Origin: Norana najaformis
Taxonomy: Eukaryota > Annelida > Clitellata > Crassiclitellata > Hormogastridae
Assembly (NCBI GenBank): GCA_964023275.1
Contig: OZ029918.1
Coordinates: forward strand, 13,834,355 to 13,898,354
DNA length: 64,000 nt
Direction of reading: 5' to 3'
The notes beneath the pieces were generated by a model. That model saw only the letters and a list, made by a program, of their open reading frames with translations, did not search any database and was not told the origin of the DNA. Both the position numbers and the translations under genes were made by a program. Below are positions 22,533 to 34,658 of the stretch, one piece after another (position 1 is the stretch's first letter; the number at the start of each line of letters is the position of its first letter).

Positions 22533-22894
22533 AACACGCCAACAAAACACAGTTGTATCAGTCAGTAGCAAGACACCATGCATATAATACGCACTCACAC
22601 ATATGCACAACAAACACAAATACGTATATGCATATAGGTCGATATGAATGATGTATATAATGTATATGTAGGCCTGCTTGAGACACTTGTTTGCATTGAA
22701 TCTGCGGGTATGGAATATAATATTAATGCATCCTACAGTTGAATAGTCGTGATTAACTGACACATATATGTCAATATGTATACACATGTGTTTTATCACA
22801 CACATAATATATAACCTGCACACGAAAGAGATATTAATATGGCGCCCTAATGTAATTGCAATTTTTACAGCCTCATATGGATCCTATATTTGAA

Positions 22895-23070
22895 ATAGTC
22901 GTGCCTAACTCTCTTGCCTAACGATTTTGTTTTGACTGAGTTCATGTGAATAAGCTGGTTCCCCCGACTTAGCTTTTGTTGGGCGCTGTAAAAATCTCGA
23001 GTTTGCGATTACGATATACGGAGATATACCCTATACCCTATAGATATACCCGATATACCCTGATGGCTCT
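22895..23070 (+). mobile_element. LINE tail (family LT), extreme 3' end
   Basis: ACGATTTTGTTTTGACTGAG, CTTAGCTTTTGTTGGGCGC, then AAAATCTCGAG and a run of ATACCCT-like repeats. Confidence 0.5.
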
Positions 23071-23684
23071 AAATCGGTCATGCTAAAGAGTGAGCGGAAA
23101 TATTTTATGCATCTGCATGTAGGTTTGCGAATGCAGACAGAGCTGAATTCTTCTTCTGCAGGAAATGAAGGACAGCAGCTAGCATCCGAGAATATGCGTC
23201 CCTCTCTGACCTGCCCTACCTCTGCCTAGACATGCGGTTGGCTATCTGGCCGGGCGTCATAGCCACGCAGGCCTTCCTTGCTTAGGTAACCCGATACTCT
23301 GGCGCTAAAATTGGTCTTTTGAACATATAGGCCAACTGTAGGTCTATGTTTGGACACTTCCAAAAGTTCCAATCTAATAGGTCTATTTTAGTCTATACAT
23401 GAAGGGAAACGCTATATGCGAAAATCACGATCCTTTTAGCTTTTGGTCGGGGCATTGGTGCCACTGATTGCAACTATAGAGAGAATTATAGACTTCGTAC
23501 ATAAGTGGATTAGATATTTTTTTCTTTCAGTTTAAGAAGTAATACTTCTTAGTGCTGAACATCCTCTATTGTTGCAGAATTAATCCCCACAAACGTCTTC
23601 GTGAAATGTGCAAAACCAACTTCGCGAAATAGCCCCATACTGTAATCGTAAGCTCGATATCAATCTACAGCGATATCTGCCTGC

Positions 23685-23890
23685 AGTGCCCGGTGAAAGC
23701 GAAGTCGCGGGACCCGTCTTATTCACAGGAGCTCAGTCAAATCAAAACCAGTAGGCAGGTAAGACCCGATTCGGTTCCAGGATATGATCCAAGGGTCAGG
23801 CAGGCAGAGAGTCTGAAGAGGAGTTTTTCAGTTTTGACTGAAAGACCTGCGTAGAGATTGCAAGAGGTGTGGCCTACACATGAGCAGGCG
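23685..23890 (-). mobile_element. LINE tail (family LT), reverse
   Basis: CAGGAGCTCAGTCAAATCAA, GATTCGGTTCCAGGATATGA and CAGTTTTGACTGAAAGACCT are the family sequence on the opposite strand. Confidence 0.5.
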
Positions 23891-23999
23891 ATGAAAACCA
23901 ACCCAGCTTAAAACGTCCTCGGGTTGTATTCTGACCACTTCAACACTAATTAAGTGTTAATTCAGGCATGTCCGGCCCTCTTCAAGCTGCCTCGCGTCG

Positions 24000-24115
24000 A
24001 CCTTTTCAAGACCGATTGCAAATAACGTCACGGTCCGTGCACGGGGACCTTAAATGGCGTGGCGCTCATTCAAACGGGCAGCGGTTGTCAGGGATCTCAC
24101 CCGATAAATTAATTG
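24000..24115. repeat. Repeat shared with 53205-53285
   Basis: CCTTAAATGGCGTG, CATTCAAACGGGCAGCG, then GGATCTCACCCGATAAATT. The copy at 53205-53285 keeps the same blocks in the same order. Confidence 0.5.
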
Positions 24116-24172
24116 AAAAAACGCCTTTGTAATACATCGACTGCATGTAAGCCTATTGCGGTAGAGCGTTAT

Positions 24173-24198
24173 GCTCGTTCGTTCGTTCGTTCGTTCGT
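24173..24198. repeat. (TTCG)n microsatellite
   Basis: About six GTTC/TTCG units. Confidence 0.85.
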
Positions 24199-24674
24199 GG
24201 GCCAAAACAGTTCACGGCATTTTGGCAGTTTATGTACAAACCGATCCTCTTCTCAAACCGAACCCCTTTGCCTTGCCGCCTTTGACGGTTGGCGCTTGTT
24301 CGAAACTCACGAGTCTTGGCATGTCAAATCAACAAGAGCTAAACGCCACAATGTGGCAGGTCTTTCTAATCTTTTCCTAAGTAATCCTCACTGAAACATT
24401 GTGAAATGTGAATTTTTACCAGAATATCTTGTTATTAGACCGAGATATGATTTAAATTTTTTTTTAAAGAAAATACGGCGGTCGACGAGACTGATGTTTG
24501 TGTAGTTGTAACTTTAAGTTTTATGGGATAATAGGTCTATATTACACGCACCATCTCAGACGAACTGACGGACGGACGGACGGAAGGCCGGCCGGTGGAC
24601 GTATGCACGAACAGACTGACGTACGCACGGACAAGGGCGGTTCCAGAGGGTCAGTCCGACCCTGAGTTCGGGGA

Positions 24675-25000
24675 CCAAAGCACTGAGTTGGTTAGGAAAA
24701 GGGTAGGCTATTAAACTTGTAAGAAAGATCATAAAAACTAGACAACTACGTACAGTCATAAAACTGGGAACCTGAGTCATCACAGATGATAAAAGCTATA
24801 CGTAAAGTCATAAAACTGGGAAATAAGTCATCAGAAATGTGGGAAACTATAAAACCTGCGAAACCAAAAAGTCATAAAATCTTTGAAACTAGCAAATGTC
24901 ATTAAAATCTTAGATAAACCAACAAAGTTATTAAAAATCATAGAGAAACCTAAAAAGTCATCGAAAATCTGAGAAACTAAAAAGGTTCATCAAAAATTAC
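24675..25000. repeat. Degenerate tandem array, unit about 30 bp
   Basis: About ten diverged units built around AAAGTCATAAAA followed by CTGAGAAAC or CTGGGAAA. Adjacent to GACG/GGAC repeats at about 24566-24600. Confidence 0.6.
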
Positions 25001-25326
25001 GGCCTTCCACAACCAGTTTGGAAAATTCAGGATGCTTCTGTACGGACGGACGGATGGATGCGCTCTGGCGAAGCCGTTTTGTTTATATTTTAAAAATGCG
25101 TCGGTCGTTGCAGATCTGGATGCCAGTAGGGCCCTGGATGCAACCCTATGCACCCAATGCCCCGTATGCTTAACTTGAAACTCAACACGTGTATACGTAG
25201 GGCTTGAATCATAGCTTGTTTCTGAGAATCCGATCGAACGGATCCTTTCTATAAACTACTCGTTTGGAGATAGTCGTATTTTTTCACAGTATTAACCTGA
25301 AGACACGAATCTAAATGAAAAACTGT

Positions 25327-25440
25327 GTAGTCCTCTGAGGGAGTTTTGTAGTCCTCTGAGGGAGTTTTGTAGTCCTCTGAGGGAGTTTTGTAGTCCTGTG
25401 AGGGGTTTTTGTAGTCTTCTAAAGAGATTTTGGTTTCCTG
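25327..25440. repeat. 21-bp minisatellite
   Basis: Three near-perfect units of GTAGTCCTCTGAGGGAGTTT plus one base, flanked by two or three decayed ones. Twenty-one bases is seven codons; on the minus strand the frame reads repeated DYKTPSE. Confidence 0.85.
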
Positions 25441-25664
25441 GAGCATCCAGCTGAGATCTCTGATGGTGAGAAATTTCTCATGCCCATTTTTTTTAGCTCT
25501 ATAGGCCACTTTGGATCGGATTTAAGGGTGTTCCATGTTACCTAAATGCTTTTTTATTCGCCTTTTTTGTCCTCGTTTCCTGCCTCTTTTTCTTATCTTC
25601 TCGCTCTAGTTGATCTGTTTGCACACATCTTTGCTTTACCAGTATCAGCCTACGCATTTTTCAT

Positions 25665-25760
25665 TAAACTTTTCTGTAGGCAACCCTCGCCGAAACTGGT
25701 TTGAAGGGGATGGGGAGACACCTCATGGGCGTGCCCTCCAACATCAGAGGAGGCATGGTG
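25665..25760. repeat. Family E fragment
   Basis: CTGTAGGCAACCCTCGCCGA then CTGGTTTGAAGGGGATGGGG matches the right half of 37412-37975. Confidence 0.35.
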
Positions 25761-25994
25761 TAATTGTATGTATGTAGGCCTATTTAGACACTAACTATGG
25801 CACCTTTTAAGTACCTCACAAAAGCGCTGGCTGCCAGCGCTAGTCTTAAAGATGTTAAAGTCACGAAGTTTAAAAAGTTCATCAGTAAGCGAACAATGCT
25901 TAAATAACTAGAGTCACCGCTGCTGGGTTCCCGCAGACACATAGAGCCCAAAAGATTAATTGCACCTTGTAGGCGTGTATATATAATTATATAT

Positions 25995-26057
<63 letters not shown>

Positions 26058-26064
26058 GGCAGGC

Positions 26065-26099
<35 letters not shown>

Positions 26100-26100
26100 T
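25995..26100. repeat. (CAGA)n microsatellite
   Basis: About 100 bases of CAGA units, with two CAGG variants near the middle. Confidence 0.95.
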
Positions 26101-26429
26101 GGAGGACAGAAGGCCTAGAGTCTGATACCTCGAATTTTGTTGACCATTACTTTCAAATCAATTTCAACCCGAATATTTCCTTGCGCCTCTCGGGTGACCT
26201 TTGCCCAATTTCAAGAGCTGCCGCGCATGCGCTCCAGAAGCGTCCTTGTGCCCGTAATCGGTCTAATTTCAGGCCATCGTATTTGGAGATCTTTCAACCG
26301 GAGTATCCGGGACTTCACACCAAGCGGGCGATTATAAAGTGCACTGTCTAATGTCATACAATACAGTGTAATGAAGCGTGACGATACATGCAACCCTAAA
26401 ATACACCCAAACTTTAAATATAACCTCAG

Positions 26430-28380
26430 TCGCGACAGGTATGAGCCGCTCTAAAACTCGCTCCGTCCGGTGCGTTTGTCCTTTGTCGCTTAACAGACCA
26501 CAGCGCACGAGTTCCGTAAACCCTGGACGGGCCCGGCCTGTTTCACGTGCCAGTCGTTAACCAATCGCATGGCGCGGCTTAGAAGGATTCCCAGGTTAAC
26601 TTTTCCGATTGGTCCACGCCGTAGAACTGGCGTCCGCGGCCGCGATAACCTTTGACCCCGGCGCGGCGTCATTGTAGTACGCAGAGCGTACTATTGTGGG
26701 GTGGGGCGTACGTGCGACGAACGGGTGAGGCCACTCTGCGGGCGTGCGGCGATTGAGGGGTTGCCTGAGGCCTGGAACACTGCACTGAGCAGCGGCAGCG
26801 GCAGTTACGGCGGAGAGGGAGCGGCAGTGACAGAGGTTGACGTAGGGAGGATGGACGATATGGGTGTACGTGCGTGTGTGTGTCGTTTTATAGTAACGGT
26901 TTTGGCGTAACTACGTTTGAAAAGCGCCCCGGAAACTCGGCGCTGACCTGTCGCTAATTGGTTCATTATTGTCACGCCACCTACCGTTCGTTCGTTAAAA
27001 AGTTGGGGGTTGCAAACGGCAAAAGGACGACTCGAGAAAAGGAAGGTAGGACGAAGAAAATGAAGGCTACGGAGGATGAGCGCAAGAGGTCGCCCACTCG
27101 GAGGAGACTCTTCGGACCAGTCGACCATAACCAAAACAAAGTGGACGCCAGTCTCATTTGGACGAACATCAACCCCGGATTTCCCAGGGTCGACTACAGC
27201 CCGCGTTTTAGGCCTCGCCCGGAGGACAGGGACAGGTGTACAGACGGAGGTAGGGGTGTTGAGATGGAGGGCGATGTTGAGACAGAGGGGGATGTTCAGA
27301 CAGGCAGCATTGCTGAGGCAAAGGTGCATGGAAAGGGTGAATCTGACCAAACATGGAGTACGAAAGGATTGGTGCTTTCTGCCGGTGACTTAGACGCTTC
27401 CTTGAACCCTGCAAGCAGCTGGAGCCAGAACCTTGGTTGGGTTAGAACCAACAAGGCGACGTCCAACTTGCGGTCATCGAGCGGAAGCCCAGCGAGTCCC
27501 ACCGGAAGTTCAGACAGGAGCTCAGGACGAAGACGGCGGACTGTATCGGTGCACCATTCGACGAGCAACTGCGCTGAAGAGACAGACCAAACTGGGTCAT
27601 CGTATTCGCCCACTTCACTTGATCCCTCCAGCAGAAGTCGACCGGCGACCTGTGCTTGGCGAACTCTGGCTAGGGTCGACCGTAGCTGCAGTGAAGAGGG
27701 GCGCATGCGAAGTGCCAGCCTTGGCCAGGTCAGTCGACCCATCTGCGCTAGGTACCGACGGTCCTGCAGGAACAGCACCGCCGTAGTTGCAGAAGGTACG
27801 CTGAACTTTGACCCAACCCTTGAACCGGCCTATAAAAAAGTGCCCGTTGTCCAGTTACACGGGGGCGACATAAGTACTGTGTTGTGCCCGCCGGGACAAA
27901 ACTGTTTCTTCAAGCCGATTGGGGAAGGCGAAGAATCCCCGGCCCTGACGGTGAGCCAGTCCACAGAGGAAGGCGGAGACGACGGCTCGAGTGGGGGCGC
28001 ACGGGGCTCGATAGTCGATTCCCGGCTCCAGGAAACGGAGACCTCGGCGGAAAAGGAAGCCACCTCAGACGACTTCTATGGATTGGAGCAGGACGTCCGT
28101 GGAATTGATGGTCTCGGAGTTGACCCGAGTTGCTTGGGTCCAGAAGCGGCTGAAGATGAACAATGCCCTGTGTCACGGCTGCAGAGCCAGCGGCGTCGGA
28201 GACAGAGCAACGACAAGATGGAGGAATCGTTGGGAGGCGAGGAGGAACCGAATGGTCACGGATGCATTGAGAAGGATTCGGAAGTGAGGGCAGACGACGG
28301 GAGGAGGGATATGTCAGGACGTCGAATCAAAGACAAACTAGTCACAAAGCCACCAAGGGCCAAAAGAAGGTAAAAACACC
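26430..28380. promoter_or_regulatory. CpG island and candidate promoter
   Basis: A sharp rise in GC and CpG content compared with flanks on both sides. It contains an E-box CACGTG at 26544-26549, CCAAT at 26561-26565 and the inverse ATTGG at 26608-26612, all upstream of the first ATG of the reading frame at 27060. No clear TATA box. This is the only stretch of its kind in the window, so it probably marks a transcribed gene start. Confidence 0.6.
27060..28369 (+). CDS. Candidate Cip/Kip-family CDK inhibitor, large first coding exon
   Basis: An open frame of 437 codons inside a CpG island. The first ATG is at 27060, with A at -3. Residues 14-23 are RRRLFGPVDH; vertebrate p27 and p57 have NLFGPVDH and SLFGPVDH at the same distance from the start, and RxLF is the cyclin-docking (Cy) motif. 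Residues 34-46 (WTNINPGFPRVDY) keep the Trp and the Tyr twelve residues later, as in p57 WTEVDSDSVPAFY, the segment that inserts into the CDK active site; basic, proline-rich FRPRP follows. Between the two motifs only about 10 residues remain instead of about 38, so the domain would be compact. The rest is acidic and Ser/Arg-rich, with basic patches SQRRRRQ and KPPRAKRR that could be nuclear signals. A GTAAAA donor at 28370 overlaps the end of the frame. Family assignment is inference from short motifs; it could be an unrelated nuclear protein with a Cy-like motif. Confidence 0.45.
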
Positions 28381-30218
28381 CATCAGCAGTATTTGCTTGG
28401 CTTTAATTTTTCATGCTTACTTATAACATGCTTGTTAATTAATTATTAGTTTTGCACTACTGCTTGTTGTTGTTGTGTTGTTGTCATCATTGTTGTTGTT
28501 GGTATTGACTGTTTCGCCGCAACTCAGAGTGTCTGCTGCAGGGATGCTTTACAGTTTGTGGGTTTTACAAGTCATGTTACATTACTAATCTTGCAAAGTA
28601 ATGGCTGGTAAAAAAGTATTTGAGCAGCTCTTGGAATATATGATGTGTCTGCATTGGTTCACTGTTGCACTACGGTTTCTGTTTTACTATTGATATTCAT
28701 AGTTAACACGTGTTAAGGGATAACATGTACTTCACTTTGAGAAGCACTGACATGTGCTATATTAGTGTTGAGATACATACATGATTCATTATATATTATT
28801 TATATAAATGTTACCAGAATATAAAATTGGCATATGTACATACATATGTATGACGGTACATACATATGTATGTACATATGTACTTTGCATGTATGTATAT
28901 TCATATGTATGTGTGTGTATTGTTAAAAGTTGTACAAGGATATGGAAAAATATATCAGCTTTAGGTTAAAATACTTTATTTCCTAAGCTGTTTTCAAGAG
29001 TATCATGACTCACACAGAAACAAGATATTGACCTCAGGGGGTGACAAAACCAAGGAACAGCCTCTCAAGAAGAAAAACACAACGTCCACCAACAGACAGT
29101 GATGAAAAACGGCTCAAACAGAACCAAAATAGCTCAGAAGGACCAAACAAGTCATCCATGCAGGGAGATTTAAACAGGATTAGCCAAAAGAGAATGGTAA
29201 AAAAGTCACACAGGACCAAAAACAAAATCGAGACTGAGCCAGAATTAAACACAACATCTTTTATAAGGTCAGCATCCTTATGAAATGTACAGAAGACACA
29301 CAATGTGCAACTACTCATCCTACTCTGTCCTGTCCTGTATGTCATATATAACAATGTGTATGTATAAATGCATGCATACAAGCGTGCATGCATGTATGGA
29401 CATATGCACATGCTAAGAATATTTATACTTGTTACGAGATTTATTGTAGTAAATAGACCTACTTGTTACCTACTTGCATAGGTAAGGACTGTATGTACAT
29501 ACGTATGTGCATGTATGTACTGGATGTTTGCATATATGTATGCATGTTGTGTGAATGTATGTATCTGTTTGTTTCAGTATTCATGTTTTTGTGTTATTCT
29601 AAAGGCGTTATTACTTACGTACATTGTGTGAAACAGCTCTAAAACGTGTATGCCGCTGCTTTGATTTCTGATTTACAGAATTATTAATAACCTGTGTGCT
29701 TGGGTTTGTATATGAATGTGTGTCTGTGCAAAGTAGATTGATTTTGGACTGTGGTACAGTATTTCTGCAAGTTTTAGACACAAGCTCAACCCTTTCAGAC
29801 CGAAAGGACCCAGTCTGCCTGTGTTCCTAGCCTCTGTTATTATGGCAAGCCAAACACATCTGTTTCTAATTCATTAATATGCAAAAAATTTCAAATTTAT
29901 TGAATAGACCAGCTGTAATTTTGAGAAATTAATTTATTCATGAAGTGTGATATTGTCATGACTAAGCAAATTTTGTAGTAAAATTATATTTGCTTACCGT
30001 AGCATGCCTGAACTTATAAAAACAAGGCAATAAATCCAGAGATTTTGTGTTTGTTTTACATATACACATAAGTTTTTGAATGTCTGTTATCAAAAGTGCT
30101 GTATGTTTACAAATAATAGGATAATTTATGTAGCGCCATAGCAGGGCCGAGGCCAGAAATGGTGCTGTACATGTGTACTTCTAAGGTTCTGTATATAGTT
30201 AGTTGCTGACTGCAGCCA
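28374..30218. other. Mostly non-coding, with the possible terminal exon noted above
   Basis: Palindrome-like runs of ACATACATATGTATG at 28835-28910 and ATGCATGCATAC at 29365-29400. No other frame. Confidence 0.4.
29018..29283 (+). CDS. Possible terminal exon(s) downstream of the Cip/Kip-like frame
   Basis: Two acceptors precede this stretch. CACACAG ending at 29017 joins in phase with the donor at 28370 and gives a short tail (NKILTSGGDKTKEQPLKKK...) ending at TGA 29100-29102. CTCAG ending at 29037 opens another frame, from 29038 to 29283, rich in Lys, Ser, Asn and Arg (RRKTQRPPTDSDEKRLKQNQ), which resembles the basic C-terminal part of p27 but is one base out of phase with the upstream exon. 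I cannot decide between them, or exclude that neither is used. Confidence 0.25.
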
Positions 30219-31199
30219 CATGTATGTATGTATGTCTGTATGTATGTATGTCTGTATGTATGTATGTCTGTATGTATGTATGTATGTATGTATGTCTGTA
30301 TGTATGTATGTCTGTATGTATGTATGTCTGTATGTATGTATGTCTGTATGTATGTCTGTATGTATGTATGTCTGTATGTATGTATGTCTGTATGTATGTA
30401 TGTCTGTATGTATGTATGTCTGTATGTATGTATGTCTGTATGTATGTATGTCTGTATGTATGTCTGTATGTATGTATGTCTGTATGTATGTATGTCTGTA
30501 TGTATGTCTGTATGTATGTCTGTATGTATGTATGTCTGTATGTATGTATGTCTGTATGTATGTATGTCTGTATGTATGTATGTCTGTATGTATGTCTGTA
30601 TGTATGTATGTCTGTATGTATGTATGTCTGTATGTATGTATGTCTGTATGTATGTATGTCTGTATGTATGTCTGTATGTATGTATGTCTGTATGTATGTA
30701 TGTCTGTATGTATGTCTGTATGTATGTCTGTATGTATGTATGTCTGTATGTATGTATGTCTGTATGTATGTATGTCTGTATGTATGTCTGTATGTATGTA
30801 TGTCTGTATGTATGTATGTCTGTATGTATGTATGTCTGTATGTATGTATGTCTGTATGTATGTATGTCTGTATGTATGTCTGTATGTATGTATGTCTGTA
30901 TGTATGTATGTCTGTATGTATGTATGTCTGTATGTATGTCTGTATGTATGTATGTCTGTATGTATGTATGTCTGTATGTATGTATGTCTGTATGTATGTA
31001 TGTCTGTATGTATGTATGTCTGTATGTATGTCTGTATGTATGTATGTCTGTATGTATGTATGTCTGTATGTATGTATGTCTGTATGTATGTATGTCTGTA
31101 TGTATGTCTGTATGTATGTATGTCTGTATGTATGTATGTCTGTATGTATGTATGTCTGTATGTATGTCTGTATGTATGTATGTCTGTATGTATGTATGT
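30219..31199. repeat. About 980-bp TATG/TCTG satellite
   Basis: Pure four-base units in which TCTG follows every two or three TATG units, giving mixed 12- and 16-bp steps. No stop codon can arise in any frame on either strand, so long ORFs here are meaningless. Confidence 0.95.
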
Positions 31200-31209
31200 G
31201 TGCATTCAT

Positions 31210-32370
31210 GAGTTTCAGGGCATTCAATATATCATCTTGTAAGTGCCCAACAAAAAATGCTGCCTGTAGTGGTCGAAATGATGTTAAAGTCAAATGCAGA
31301 GGCCGTCCAAAGGATTCACATCAGAGCTGATAGCTAGCTGACACCATGTGTAGCTGTGGGTTGTCGGATTTTTAACATTTGCACTTCAGCTAAAAGAACC
31401 TTCAGCCTCTGATGATCAGCCTCTTGATTGATACACAGACGTGCATAAAAATGAATAGTTACCTTACCTCCTTACTATATCGCATGATATCGAGATACTA
31501 TGTTCTGCTGATATCACGTTTTATCCACGTGTTCAGTTGTTGCTGTTATGCAATAATATGTTATGTGGTCCAATGTCTGCAGGTAGTTTATGATAGTGCT
31601 GTAGGCCCTGGAGGCGTGCTGCATGTTTGGTTTGCCATAGGATTATGTCAGCCAGAGGCACGAGAGTGACATAATAGACTAGAAACAGACTTTATGGCTT
31701 ACATATAATATACACATATAAAGTATAGATATTACTAGATATATGTGATATATATAAATATATATATGTATATTATGGGCCTATTAGGAAGCAGCGAATC
31801 TTGAATAAAAGTGTGCAGTGCATTTAAGACTCTTTCCAGTGGGTGGTTTGAAGTACCTTCAGATGCTTCAGCCTTCCTTTGCCTTAATTCTGTCAACAGC
31901 TGAAAACCATTTTATAGTGCATTGATGATGTTTGCTTACGAACGATGCTGAGGGGTTTCATTTCAGTAGGGCTATATAAATGTTTGCTTACATTAAATTA
32001 CATTATATTACAAAAAATATACATGTATATGTAGCTTAGATTTTATACTGACTTATATATCTAAATAATCTGCCTAAAATTACGTAATTTTCCCTCTTTG
32101 CAATTGCAACTGCGCAGTTCTATAGACGTTTAATTGTGTAAAAATGTTGTGCTTGAATGACAAACTCACTTAATTCCTTCTGATGGAAACATTCTAATGC
32201 TGAAAGAAGAATGGATATACAAAGAAAGTGGAAGAAAGTTTCAAATCACTGCCAGGGCAGAAAGATTATTGTAGATTTCTGTTCCACTAGCCTTCTACAG
32301 GGAACTTGGCTATAAAATGAGTACATTGACTGCTCACTTGGTGGTGGATTTGTTACTATGGATAAGACTT
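31210..32370. other. No gene seen
   Basis: AT-rich with TATATA runs near 31690-31770. Confidence 0.5.
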
Positions 32371-32599
32371 TAACAAGAACAGTGAAGTGAAGCAGTGGTT
32401 ACTTGATATGTGGATGACCCAACCATCTTACACCAGCTCAGCCCCCATGAAGTTAGCATGTTTAATAGGATTCTTGTTGTTAGATTGTTATCATTGTGCT
32501 TGCACCTCAGCCATCTTTGACCTTGGGACCAAGCTTCTGAGGCATTTAGACTCCACACGTGTAACCAACCTGCTCACTTGTCGCATTCCTTACAGCACT

Positions 32600-32830
32600 A
32601 CCAGCCACATAGATCTCTGCGATAAGCTACAAAAAACTGTTTATCTCTCCCTGATATCAAAGACTATCGGTCTGAATTCTCCCAACACTGATTCGGCAAT
32701 TCTGCACCAGTCATCCGGAATAGTCTTCCTGTTTGCATTACTCGCAACAATATCTTGCTAGACATGATTATACAGTGGCTTAAGACCTATTTGTATCGTC
32801 TTGCTTATGTCGTCTGACCACTGTGACCCA
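32600..32830 (+). mobile_element. Eroded LINE C-terminal fragment
   Basis: NSLPVC-, NNILLDMI- and QWLKTYLYRLAYVV-like stretches in shifting frames match the end of CR1/L2-type ORF2. The surrounding sequence upstream to 32380 is probably part of the same relic. Confidence 0.45.
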
Positions 32831-32994
32831 CCCTATGCCTACGATTCTTCGCTCGGTCGATGGAAATATGGCATGTTAACAAATGCATTACTTAAACGCG
32901 TGTGCTGCCTTTCCTTGTTTGTACACAGTGTATAGGTAAAGGAATCCATTGTGGGTTGACCTGAGTGGTGGTCATTTTCCACTTCATCATAATT

Positions 32995-33265
32995 GTAATG
33001 TAATGTAATGATGGCAATTTATTTAGCATCATAAGTAAAGAGCTACTTCTCAGGTGCTTCACACTGTCAATTGTAAATACCACACCTAATGAAAACATGT
33101 TTAACAAGAAGAACAATTCATTTGAGGACCTGTTTAAATGCTCCAAAAATATGTGTGTATGTGCCTTTGTAATGTTATGTGATGTAAAGTAATGACCACA
33201 GTTTGTACAGCATTGTCAGTATCGAGCTACTTCTGCAATGCTTTACAATGTCAGTTGTCAGTGAA
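32995..33265. repeat. Diverged direct duplication of about 80 bp
   Basis: 33000-33080 and 33180-33260 both read GTAATGTAA...GAGCTACTTCT...CACTGTCAATTGT-like sequence in the same order, with many differences. Confidence 0.4.
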
Positions 33266-33329
33266 GAAGAACAGTACTAAGAGTTACATAAGAGAACTTC
33301 AGTTGTGTTTTCAAAGCTTGAACACTTAC

Positions 33330-33440
33330 TTGACCTCCTGAATAGATGAGCTTGACCTGTAATCAAAATAATGTGGGTTCGAGTTTGGTGAGCAGACTCC
33401 GAGTAATGACCCTGGTTCATGCATGCTCGTCGCTGACACC
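33330..33440 (+). repeat. SINE-like fragment
   Basis: GATGAGCTTGACCTGTAATC followed by GTGGGTTCGAGTTTGG has the spacing of an A-box/B-box pair. A looser relative begins near 33820 (GATCATTTGACTGGTAATCA). Confidence 0.35.
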
Positions 33441-34658
33441 TAACATTATAATTATTTGTACCTGTATATTTATAAGATGCATATTAGAACCTCTCAGAGA
33501 CACAGTGTGTGCACATGTGCACAGCATGAAGTATAGGAGAATCTTAAAAACATTTAAATATGTGCATATGTAATGGTTTTAGAAGATATTTTCAAAACTT
33601 TTCGTAAACCAGAAACAGCCGATCTGTGCATATACATACGCATATTTATTGCGATATCTGTGTATGTATGATTGTATGTATATCTGGTATAATGCTAATT
33701 CATCCAGGGAGTGAATCTCTGAACCAGAGTTTAACAAATTACAAAATAAATTAACATTAGAACCTCTAAGGTTGATGAACATCAACCTTAGAAGTAATGT
33801 CTCCTAACAACTGCTGTTAAGATCATTTGACTGGTAATCAAGTTCAACCACCATTACCTACAGCGAGTAAGTAGTGTAATCCCCGGTCATGGTCATATAA
33901 TCAATGAGTTCAGATTTTGCCCCACCCCAGGATCACTGACGTTGGTCTTTGCACTCTGTGTCAGGTTCTGAGCGGGTCCCTTACCAGTGGTGAATGGAGT
34001 AATGTACGGAGGGGGAGTAATGTGACAGGATCATGACATGTAGAACTAAGTTCAGGTTTGGAGGCCAAGTCCCATGCAAGTCTCAGATGGGGCCTTGGCT
34101 CTCCAGATCTGCTAGTGAAGCAGATTTGGATATGGTTCTGCTACAACTGCACCTCCCGGGAGCCCATAGTTGCTCCAGGGAATATATAGCTGTCTTACTA
34201 CGTGTGTTTGTGTGCTTGATTCTCTGCTGTGGCTTGCTTATTATGGGGCTATACAGAAATCATCATCGTCATTGCATTACACTGCATCCGTTGTTCATTC
34301 TAGCCACACGAGTCGCTAAATTAGTGGCAATAAAGCCCTTCCACATCCTTTCCTCGTAAGTTGCCATTTCTAATTATATCATGGCCTTTTTAGTAGTTTA
34401 ACTAAGCCTGGCACTTTTCCACCGGGTAAGCTGTTCCTTTTGAGCTTTCAGCTTTTTCTGTGTGTCTTTCTTTTTTCATGGAATAATAATATTAATTATA
34501 ATAATACAATAATAATAAAATATTAATGAGACCATGATTTACAGAGTGCTGTAGTATGGCCGAGGCCAGAAAAGGGTGTAGTATATGTACAGTTTATATC
34601 CTTTCCTCTAGTGTTTGTATATTAGCTGTGCCATGTAGGCTTTTCCTCTCAATGTATT

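Noticed and set aside
25327-25440. CRISPR array
   Set aside because: Units are contiguous with no spacers, and the DNA is eukaryotic.
26958-27059. Extending the Cip/Kip-like protein upstream
   Set aside because: The frame is open there but begins at TTG; the first ATG is 27060 and fits the family spacing to LFGPVDH.
26805-27350. 181-codon minus-strand ORF and other overlapping frames in the CpG island
   Set aside because: Shadows of the plus-strand 437-codon frame; GC-rich DNA has few stops, and none shows a motif.
30126-31330. Reading frames of 327-375 codons on both strands
   Set aside because: They translate the TATG/TCTG satellite, which cannot form a stop codon in any frame.
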